From contig NC_085116.1 of the NCBI RefSeq assembly GCF_030269925.1, positions 5,146,001 through 5,210,000 of the forward strand: a DNA stretch of 64,000 bases. The letters are read 5' to 3'. The DNA comes from Bombyx mori (lineage: Eukaryota; Arthropoda; Insecta; Lepidoptera; Bombycidae). Below the pieces are notes generated by a model, which made no database searches, had not been told where the DNA came from, and worked only from the letters and a program-made list of their open reading frames with translations. Shown here one piece after another: positions 39,824 through 50,400 of the stretch. A program made the position numbers and the translations under genes. The number at the start of each line of letters is the position of its first letter. The stretch's first letter is position 1.

Positions 39824-42800
39824 ATGAACTTGTTTGTGAACTTTGTTTTCATTCTATTGAAGTGTTCGCTCTTACGGGCAGGTAAAATTGAGAATTTTTT
39901 TTTGTTACTATCTTTTTAGTAACGCTCAATATATTTTTCCACACATACATTTTTATTCCATTAAAATGTGAGCATTGACTGCTTGAAACTTCTTTCACTC
40001 AAATAAAATATACAAATCCACAGACTACATTCGTTGATATTAAAAACAGATAAATTGTATTTAGTTTGTTAAAGTTTTTAACATTTATAATCAATAATAT
40101 ATCCCCCTATCTTATAAATTGCTGTGGTGAGCTTGAGAAGTACATAGTTAGCCTGCTGGCTCAAGAAAAAATATGGTTAATTTGAATCTTATACCTTTAA
40201 ACGAGCAACTCTTGTATATTAATATATATATAATCTGAATCTTGGAAACGGCTGCAACGATTTTCATAAAATTTAGTATACAGGGGATTTCGGGGGCGAT
40301 AAATCGATCTAGCTACGATTTATTTTCAGTTGTTTTATTCATGTTGTTTTATTCGTGTTTTCAATAATCAACTCTTCCCGACATCTATTGGCGAATAATA
40401 ATACTATTTTTCTTAATTGAGGGCAACTAACCGCTTTAAAGACACAACAAGATGGCGTTATAAAAAAAAAAACCGAGCAAGGCTCGGTCATCATCTAGTT
40501 CTAAACTTAAACGAAATCAGTCAGTTGCGGATACATTTCAATCAAATGTCAATTTATTTCGAATAAACATAAAAATTCAATTTATTATTTTGTTCATAGC
40601 CCTGACAATTTCAAATGAAGAATCTAAGGCCCCAGAAAATAGAATAATGGGTGGAATAAATGCAAAACCTCATGCACATCCGTACATCGTATCGTTGCAG
40701 ATTAGATTTCTGTTTTTAAAATTGCATATTTGTGCAGGCACATTGCTTAACGAATATTGGGTAAGTTTTGATAAAACGAATTCACTAAATGTTAAATTTT
40801 ATATCCTCCTCCTCCACGCGTCGTTTTCCTCATTACTGACTCCCCCGCTGAATCAGTTTCTCCCGAACGATTTCCCTCCATCTGCTGCGATCCTTAGCTT
40901 CATGAAGGGCTTTGTGGAAGTTGATGTTTAAAGAAGATCGTATTTGGTCCGACTATCTCGTGGGACTGCGTCCTCTGGGATGTTTGGCATCTACCTTTCC
41001 TGTCACCATCAGCTGTTCTAGATTGTGACCCTCTTTACGAGCAATATGTCCGAAGATTTCCAGGACTCTACGAAGGGTTTCTATAAGGCCTTCGTAGGGT
41101 TTATATCCATTATAATGAATGTAAAAATGTTTTTGTCTTTTCTCGCTCTCTTCTTTAACCTGTGTCCAGTCAATGCTGAGTCCAGGTCTCTTCGTGTACA
41201 CTCTATTCTTTTCGGCCTCTTGCCTTTTGCATCAATATTGTGCTGGTCTTAATATAACCGATTTTTTTTAGTCGTAGATATAATTAACACTATTTTTGCT
41301 TTAACGACTGACGAGTCGTCCATGACCACGAAAACCGTAAAGTATTTGAAACGTCAGAAATAATATAATGAAAATAACAAAATTATAGATTAAACCATAA
41401 AAGTGGTTTTAATTTGTTTTAATAAATTTAAAATCTTGAAATAATGTTTGAAATGAATAAAGTTCCGTTTCTAAAATTGGTGGCGCCACATCATACAAAT
41501 TCTTATACAGAAAACTATTTATAAATAATCTTCTCGGTTACATTTATTTGACAAAATTCAAAAAGCCTACCTATCAACAGATCCTGTCTGCCGCCCACTG
41601 TATTCCAAGTTTCTTTCTGATCAAATGGCTCCCGATGGAAGCCATTGCAGGATCAAATAATATCAATCATTTGGCACGAACAGCACAGATTGCCACAATT
41701 TCAAAAAGAATACCGCATCCGCTATTTACCAGGCAAGTACTGATTATTTAAAAAGGAAATTTTCAGGGAGTTCATGGAGAAAATTTGAGTAATTAGTTGA
41801 TTCGAAGGGTGAGGCAGCCATTGTACTTTAAAAATGTGACTTAGAACTCGTGTCTCAAAGTGGGTCGCAGCATTTACGTTATTGATAGGCTTCGATAGGC
41901 GACAGCGACTTTTTTAATAACACAAAAACTAGCAATCGTCAACTCCATTACGTTTCGGTATTGTTGAAATCCCAACAATTAGGTAATTTGAATTAACTTA
42001 TATTTGAATGAAGTCATGAATAATTATAAAGTAGGAATTTTACTGGTTGTAGGACCTCGTGTGAGTCCGCACGGATAGGTACCACCACTCTGCCTATTTC
42101 TGCCGTGAAGCAGTAATGCGTTTCGTTTTGAAGGGTGGGGCAGCCATTATCACTATACTGATATCTTAGAACTCATATCTCAAGCTGGGTGGCAGCATCT
42201 ATTTTGTAGATGTCTATGGGCTCCGGTAACCTCTTAACAACAGGTGGGCTGTGAGCTCGTCCACCTATCTACGCAATAAAAAATTATATAGTTTTATTGG
42301 TCTTCATAAGCATCTCGTGGAGACAGGCAGTGCCTAGTGTGGAGAGTTTTAGCAAACTGTTATGTGTAAATGTTTCAAGGTTAATAAATAAATTATTATT
42401 ACTATCTCTTGTATCTCATCATCCTACTCATTCTACTCGACTCCCTTAAAAAGATGCAACTAATTAAATAGCTCTTTATATTTCGAAATAGACTTAAATT
42501 TTAAGTCGTCATCGTTAAATCGTAATCTTATTTGCTTTTAGTGACATAGCACCTTATGATATAGCGATGCTTAAAACAAGCAAGCCTTTCACTTTCACAA
42601 AAGAAGTTAAACCCATAAATTTACCGGAAAACTCTCAACTTCGACACAAAGACCTTATTCTTGCCGGTTGGGGTGAACTCAGTGAGACGAGCATCATATT
42701 TTCTAACTCACCAAGTAAATTGCAGGAAGTGCGAGTGCAATACATCCCGTATAAAGGTAAACGCAATATTCTAATACATCAAATCAAATTTATTGCACCT

Positions 42801-43985
42801 CAAAATCACCGTGACGTTGTTGCTGTTTTTAGTGGTGGTAGGACCTCTTGTGAGCTCGCACGGGTTCGTACCACCACCCTGCCTATTTCTGCCGTGAAGC
42901 AGTAATGCGTTTCGGTTTGAAGAGCGGGGCAGCCGTTGTAAATATACTTGAGACCTTAGAACTTATATCTCAAGGTGTGTGGCGCATTTACGCTGTAGAT
43001 GTTTATGGGCTCCAGTAACCACTTAACATCTTAGTGGGCTACGAGCTCATCCACCCATCTAAGCAAAAAAAAGGTTAACTTTACCACCGGCTCCAAAAAG
43101 AAGTCAGATTTATAAGAAGAACCGTCGAAATATACGGCCCTCCTGGTGGTGAACGGTAACCGAAGTTTGTGGACATCAGTAATCTGGGAACACAACTGGG
43201 CCCTGCCTATTCCATTTTATTATATTTCTTTTAAACGCTTTCTTCTCTATAGAAATTTAATTTTATTATTGTGCTTCCACTTTTTATCTCGGTAAAGAGA
43301 GAAAATAATAAATTTTTTAGGTCTAGTACTATGTAATTTCATTAATCTATCTATACAGTGATAAAAAAGAAACTTATGAAGGAAACCCTATAATTAGGAT
43401 ATTAATCCGATGTCTGTACTTAACCGACCCTTATAAATTTAATATAAAGAAACACTTTGATGACAATGTATACATGGTACAGGTACAGAGCATAATATTT
43501 ATTAAAATACAAAACATGGCTATCCAAATATTGTCCAAAATAACGTACAATCAGAAGTCTTGAGTGCTATATTGACTAACAAAGAATACTAAATGATTAC
43601 AGAATGTCACGAAGCTATGGAAAACCTTTTTGAAGACGATGTTAGTATTGAAGACATTGAAACTATGAAAGAAAACGTTCACATTTGTACGGGTCCATTA
43701 ACGGGTGGAGTGGCAGCCTGCAGTGGAGATTCCGGCGGTCCACTTATTGAATACATATCTCATTATAACAGCGATAATGCAAAAAAGGAATTCAATTATG
43801 GTAATGACGTAAATAGTAAAGAAAATTCACGTAGAAGCCAAGATGGAAACGCCGATCATAAAACACCATATATAATCGGAATAGTTTCATGGGGATTCGT
43901 ACCTTGTGGAGAACCAGGTGCACCCACAGTATTCACGAATGTTTCTCATTACATAGATTTCATTTATGATCATATCTACGAATGA
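39824..43985 (+). CDS. Secreted chymotrypsin-fold (S1) serine protease, 322 aa
   Basis: Five exons: 39824-39881, 40600-40760, 41581-41732, 42542-42756 and 43603-43985 (tga). Residues 1-19 form a signal peptide. A short propeptide ends at the activation site R34|IMGG, so the zymogen is cut after Arg by a trypsin-like enzyme. The catalytic triad is His79 (SAAHC), Asp130 (YDIAML) and Ser239 (GDSGGP). Cysteines fit the three usual S1 disulfides (42-58, 168-182, 191-220, chymotrypsin numbering). The S1-pocket position six residues before Ser239 is Ala, not Asp, so trypsin specificity is unlikely; chymotrypsin- or elastase-like is more plausible. Residues ~245-284 form an unusual ~40-residue hydrophilic Asn/Lys/Ser-rich loop between GDSGGP and IVSWG. 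Intron 3 uses a GC donor (ag|gcaagt). Introns carry Bm1, RTE and Helitron copies. Digestive or haemolymph role cannot be told from sequence. Confidence 0.9.
40220..40498 (+). mobile_element. Helitron-like element with 3' hairpin, in protease intron 1
   Basis: The 3' end shows a perfect 7-bp stem (accgagc, loop aag, gctcggt at 40472-40488), six bases, then ctag (40495-40498) followed by t, which is the classical Helitron terminus. The left boundary near 40220 is approximate. No coding capacity. Confidence 0.7.
40800..41225 (-). mobile_element. RTE-like LINE 3' relic in protease intron 2
   Basis: Minus-strand frame 41201-40953 reads DWTQVKEE, FGHIARKEGHNLEQLMVTGK and HPRGRSPTR, continuing as WSDQI. 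After a frame change comes LHEAKDRSRWREIVREKLIQ, ending near 40840. These are hallmark C-terminal blocks of lepidopteran endonuclease-reverse transcriptase elements. Only the 3' end remains. Confidence 0.8.
41795..41905 (+). repeat. Bm1 fragment, diverged, protease intron 3
   Basis: 'gattcgaagggtgaggcagcc', 'gtctcaaagtgggtcgcagca' and 'tttacgtt' in Bm1 order. Confidence 0.6.
42040..42285 (+). repeat. Bm1 SINE body, protease intron 3
   Basis: Clean Bm1 body from 'ctggttgtaggacctcgtgtg' to 'gctcgtccacctatctacgca' with A-run; no tRNA-like head. It ends about 255 bp before the exon 4 acceptor. Confidence 0.88.
42830..43075 (+). repeat. Bm1 SINE body, protease intron 4
   Basis: From 'agtggtggtaggacctcttg' to 'catccacccatctaagcaaa' plus A-run; begins about 75 bp after the exon 4 donor. 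Confidence 0.88.
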
Positions 43986-43987
43986 CA

Positions 43988-43993
43988 AATAAA
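43988..43993 (+). promoter_or_regulatory. Poly(A) signal of the serine protease
   Basis: AATAAA two bases after the stop codon. The resulting 3' UTR would be only some 20-30 nt. Confidence 0.6.
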
Positions 43994-44015
43994 AATAATG
44001 ATCACATCAAAGTTT

Positions 44016-44021
44016 TTTATT
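44016..44021 (-). promoter_or_regulatory. Candidate poly(A) signal of the MCORP-like gene
   Basis: TTTATT on the plus strand (AATAAA on the minus strand), about 390 bp beyond the MCORP stop codon and only ~25 bp from the protease poly(A) signal, so the two transcripts converge here. Confidence 0.45.
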
Positions 44022-44410
44022 TTACAAAACATAGATCTACACTCATAGGTAAATAGTTAGTTATATTAAATTTATAAAAATAAAAAATCAACCTTAAATT
44101 AGAATTCCTTACATTCGATCTAGTAATTCACATCACAAATATAATTATTTTATATTTGAGTATTTTTGAGTTGCACTAAAACCACTTAATTTTTTTTCAA
44201 TTCTCAGAGTCCGATAAATTTAGAAGGTAAAATAAAATTGATATCACAATGATATCGTCATATATTAAGTTACATTTGTTTAGTTAAAGTAAAAGATGTA
44301 TAGAATAACTTAAATTCACATCCATTCTTAAATATTACAAATTTCAGTAAAAACCGATTAAGGCACTTACTAATCATTCTCGAGCACAATAAATTATCAG
44401 TCTTTTGGTA

Positions 44411-47400
44411 CTAATTAAGTAAAACATCGGGAGGTCTATAGCTGCCACACTTTGGTAATGAATCCACAATGGATGTGGGTAATGCCTGTGGAACGTTTAT
44501 CAGGACTGCTGTGGGTAGAGACGAAACAGAACAAGCTCTACATTCGAGTAACCAACTACCTCCGCGGTTTAGTTTGATCCTGACTATTACGAAACCCTTA
44601 TTAGGAACGGATATCGTGTCTTTGATAGGAGGGCTCTGTAGATTCCTGAAAATAAGTAAATAATTACGAAATAATAAAGATTTTATGAAATGTAAATAAA
44701 TATCTGAAAATGCAAATTCTCTAGCGAATCTGTTTTATGGAATTTAATAATAATTTGAAATAAAACGGAGTGCCACATTTTTGACGCGTTTGTCTTTCTG
44801 TGATGGACGTTTGCTATACTTTATCAGACTTATACGAGTTATAAGGTCGTACACATAAAAAATATCCTAATTTTATTAGAGAAGATGATTGGCATTTTCC
44901 GAAAGCCCGAAATCCTCTTACGGTGAGACCTAACCCGTAAACAAACTAGCGTTTCTTTAATTCTGTTAGCTGTTTTTACTTGAAATACATACCTCATTAG
45001 TTTCCCCTCCTTGTCCAATTGAATAAACTTCTCTTTCGTCAAGGGATTTCCATCTTGGCTATGTCCCGTTGCTAGCACCTTCATGCCAAAACCGTGCATG
45101 TGGAAAGTATAGGATTCATCACTTCCATTTCCTAAAATTTAAGGAAGAACAAGTAAATAAATATTTCAAGTTAAACGATACTACCATTCAAATAATGGTT
45201 TACTTTTTTTTATTACTATTGGAGGCAAACGAGCTTACGGTAAGTTGCTACTGTTGCTCATTGATATCAGGAATGACTGAAGCACAGTCTAACCACTCCC
45301 TATTGATAAGACATGGTAATTTATGATATGGATCTTTATATGTATAAAGTCACATAGCTTGAAACGAAGATGCGAACCGACTATAAGACTTCAGGTATGG
45401 GCTACTACGTCCTCAATGACAACGGCTGAAATTTCCATGCAAATCGCTCCTCTGTGTTTGTGTTAAAAGGTCAAGTATCTGTCATGTTGATCTCTCAAGA
45501 CGTCCTTTTTTATTGTTTAGATGGGTGGACGAGCTCACAGCCCACCTGGTGTTGTGATTACTGGAGCCCATAGACATCTACAACGAAAATGCGCCACCCA
45601 CCTTGAGATATAAGTTCTAAGGTATCAAGTATAGTTAGAACGGCTGCCCTACCCATCAAACCGAAACGCATTACTGCTTCACGACAGAAATAGGCAGGGT
45701 AGTGGTACCTACCCGTACTCACAAGAGGTCCTACCACCACTAAATTCAACACCCACCTTCATTAATTAAAGCTATCTCCAACATATCTCCAACGACAGCT
45801 TCCACCGTCTGTATACATTGTATTTCCAATTGCTTGCTCTCATCCCCGACGTTACAAATCAAATTGTCTTTAATTTCCCGAGGCTTCAGTAAAATTGGAG
45901 CGTTCGGGTAAAGAAAACTCTTCTCATTTATTTGTACTACACCTTTGTCTTGAAGAACTGTGAACACGATTAGAATAATAGTAAGTATTACGATTTGTTT
46001 GAATTAAATAATTATTTATAAATTTAAATTAGAATAGTCACTAAATTTCTATAAATTAAACCAGTACATGAATTATTATAAACCACATATAATTAAGGTT
46101 TATTTTAAATTACTAAAATTACAAACACTTAATAATTATATCAAATTAATTATGCCAAGTGCTCGACGATTTGCGTTAGATATTTAATAAACATATTATA
46201 GATAAGTGAAGACATTTACAAAATATATAGTCGACATGATCTACAGGATCAAAAACAGCGTGTCTTGGTTTTTTTTTTGATTTATTTATTGCTTAGATGG
46301 GTGGACGAGCTCACAGCTTAGTGGTGGTTATTGAAGCCCATAGACATCCACAACGTAAATGCCGCCACCCACCTTGATATATGAGTTAAGGCCTCAGTAA
46401 GTTACAAAGGCTGCCCGCCCTTCAAACCGAAACTCATTATTGCTTCACGGCAGAAATAGGCGGGGTGTTGAAACCTAGCCGTGCGGACTCATAAGAGGTC
46501 CTACCACCACTAATAACGCAAATTATAATTTTGCAGGTTTGATTTTTATTACACGATGTTATTCCTTCACCGTGGAAGTCAATCGTGAACATTTGTTAAG
46601 TACGTATTTCATTAGAAAAATTGGTACCCGCCTGCGGGCTTCGAACACCGGTGCATCGCTAGATACGAGTGCACCGGACATATCATCCTTTAGGCCACGA
46701 CGACTTCAACGAAGTGACTAAGCCGAGACTAAAATCTCGCAGGCAGGTACCAATTTGTCTATAGAAATACGTACTAATGTTCACAACGATGACACACGAA
46801 GATTTTATATTTGTGTTATTTCTGATAATACGCCTAAATGTGAGCCAGCACGGGGTAAATGCATCTCACGCTTTTTTAAGGCGAAGTAGTTTTGCGTTTC
46901 ATTTTGTTAGACGAGAAAGCTATTATAGAATACAATTGAAACTTCGATTTTATGTTTCAAGGAGATGGCGTCTTTCGTGTTGGAACCATTTAACATCTGG
47001 TAGGCCGTGAACTTCTTCACCCCTTAAGCGCAATAGAAAATGCCAAACATTAGTTTTAAGAACACTAAACTTAAAAACTTTGATATAATTAATGAACGCG
47101 CTAATTTATGCACCAAGAGTTCTAATCCTCGTTTAATAAAACACTGCAGTCAATAAACTTACATAGTGGAGCTGGATAGTAAGCCTTCTTTGGAATAGCA
47201 TCACTGATGTATCTGAAATCATTTTCCTCTTTAACAGGCTTCTTTCTGTCAATCGATAAATAGATCGATTTAATATCGGAACTGAAAGAATCGTCGCGAA
47301 TCGATTCCAGTGCTTGTCCATTTAACGCTGGCGTATTTTCATCCAATTCGGTGTCTTGCAATTTTTCATCCTGAAAAACAGCAATAGAAGATGTATCACA

Positions 47401-50400
47401 TATTTTCTGAATGTAATTTTATGTGGGTTCACGAGTGCTCATAGGTGTGGTGGTGTCGTCCTAGAGTAGCACTCTACCTCTGTCCGTAGCTACGCCGTGA
47501 AAAGCGAATATCGGATTCAACGGAAAATTGATAACAACGTTCTCTAAGTACCAACGAACTGCTATTGCCAACCGGAATTGGTGATATGGCGTATTGTAAG
47601 CCTAGGCAGGTATCTGGTACCGGATACCATGGACTATTCCTGTCGCAAAACAGTCTTGCATTATTCATTGAAGGGTGAGACGACTGGTGCGGTAAATAAA
47701 ATAAAAAATTCGACCTCAAATCTCAAGATGAGTGGAGGCATTCAAGCAGTTAGTTATATCTAATATGTCTATGGGCTATGATCAAAACTTTTGGTATATA
47801 TGAGTGTAAGACAATCGTATATCAATATTAATCTCCTCCTTGCGTCGTATTCGTCACTGCTGAGTGAGGGTCGTGACCACCATTTTGTATCGCCTTCGCA
47901 TGTACGATCTTTCTATATGAATACATAATAACAAAAAAAAGCTTTCGAAAAATCGAGTCCATACTTAATCACTAGCTAATATTATTTTTTTAATGTAATT
48001 GATACAACACGATTAATGCGTTCCAATTTTGTGCATCATGAAACGACAAATAAGTTTGACAATATGTTTGCTTAGACATGATGACGACTTGGGGTGGACG
48101 AGCTTTCTGCCTAACTGGTGTTAGATGGTTACCTGAGCCCAAAGATATCAACAAAATAAATGCCTTTTTTCAACGCTGGGGAATCCCTTTACGGATACCA
48201 GGTCCCAGGATACTACGCTCGAAGCATCCGCCCCGCAGAACCAACTACCGACTAAGCCCTATCAAGCTCCACCACACCAGCTAACGAAACCAATAGTACC
48301 GCATAGTGCGCACCGAAAGTCCACCTTCACCGGTACCCGTCCTAATGAAAGGACGGGATTTCATTCCCAGGAAAATTCCGAAGGATGCCGTCTCGGGACG
48401 GAATGGACACACCTTGGGTGGCACACAGGGGAGACCTTGTACCCCCTTTTGTGCCCGTCAGCCTCACGACAGACAAGACGACAACCCTCAAAGAGAGATC
48501 TCACCCCAGCAACGCGATTATAAATACCACCACCTACCCGTGCGGACTCACAAGAAGTCGTACCATTTTGCGTGTTTGATTTTTATTACACGGCGTTATT
48601 ACATTGCCGTGGAAGTCAATCGTGAGTATTTGTTAAGTACGTATCTCATTAGAAAAATGAGTACCCGCCTACGAGATTCGAACACCGTTGCATCGCATGA
48701 TACAAGTGCACCGAGCGTTTTATCCTCTAGGCCACGATGACTTCAAATTTCTTTCACAAATCAAATCAAAGTATTACATGGCTTTCTTTCTCTCTACCTA
48801 CAATTCCACAATAAAAAGCCAACCTGATTTTGTAACATAGAAGTATAGTTGAATCCAGAGTATATGAGCATAGATTTGCTACTGAGTCCGCCACAGACTC
48901 CTTGTCCGCTGATTCTTATCCAGTATCCGTTGCTTGGCTGGTCTGCTCTAACCACGACATCCATGCGTTCACCTGAAATAATACATTAAAATATATAGTC
49001 AAACGGCTGTAAAAAACGAATAGGTTGCATTGAAAATAACACTGAGCTAAAATAACTTAAAGTAACCAGAGAGATGTAGTGAGTGATCAATTGTCTGAGC
49101 ACCTGGACATGAGGTTGAGCGACGTACTTCACTGTATCACTGACCGACATAAGTGTCACAAATCACAAAAAAAGGTTGTGACCTTGTGGGGGCGCATCAC
49201 GATGCTCAGCAATAAGCGATAAGTTGAAGGAGGAGGAAGATTTTTTAAGATTAAACTGCTTTGGTACAATGCTTATGTATCTTGTTCCTTCGAACCTAAA
49301 GGCAATAGCAGAAAGCATAGCTCCAAGGTGGTACAAAGCGGGTTTACAACATGCCTTACCACTACCTAAGATAAGATACAAGAGAAAAGATTATGATTAA
49401 ATTTACGGAGTTAGGTTACAGTGTTAGACTGACCATAACTGCAAACGGGAGTAGAAATAAATGACCTCGAGGAATTTTATACTATTGTTACGCCGGTAAG
49501 AGTAACGCCATCTATCGCCGAATAGTCGAACGAATATCGAAGGACCCAGTAGCACCTAGAACGCTAGGTAACTACAACGCCATCTATTGTCAGATAGCGG
49601 AAACACAATACTAGAGATGTGTGGAATGTTCTCGATAATTCTTGGGATGTGATATCGGCTATAAAAGCGATGCAGAGCCAGCAACGCAGTCAGTTAGTAA
49701 TCGGAACTACTCGAAGCGAAACTGCGAACGGATCACCTGAAGCGAAGCGGGAGAAGCGAATTGAAAGTTTTAAAGTGTTTGTAAAGTGTTTTAAGTGTTC
49801 TAAGTGTTGAATATAGTATTCACTTGTGCTTTGGTAGAACTCTTTATTTATCCCGAACCCCAGCGCGTAACAATATCCATCACAATTTCATGATGAATTG
49901 CCGAATTAATAAACCTCCTCTGACTTTAAAGTTTTTTTATTTTTATTTCTTAGATGGCTGGATGAGCTCACGGCCCACCTGGTGTTAAGTGGTTACTGGA
50001 GCCCATAGACATCCACAACGTAAATGCGCCACCCACCTTGAGATACAAGTTCTAAGGTCTCAAGTAGTTACAGTAGTGATGTTAAAGTAAGTGCCGCGAA
50101 AAGCATCAGTACGTTTTAGAGAAAATATCACTAGGCACCAAACACTAGGCAAATGGTTGGGCACAATGAGATAGTCCGCATAATAAAAGATTCTGAATTT
50201 GTTACAATTTGGAATATACTGTTTGAAATAATAAGGTCAATTTCGATTGGACTGCTTACAAAGTTTGAAGAAATGTACATAATTTATATTTTACTACTAC
50301 TAAAAATAAATTACTTTCAAATAAGATTTTCAGCACATCTTTAACTTTGATCACGAAGTGAGTATAATGTGTCATACAATCGAATAAAATATAATAATAT

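Noticed and set aside
50153..50344. 63-aa hydrophobic open frame in MCORP intron 4
   Set aside because: AT-rich composition gives the hydrophobic run by chance; no initiation or family evidence.
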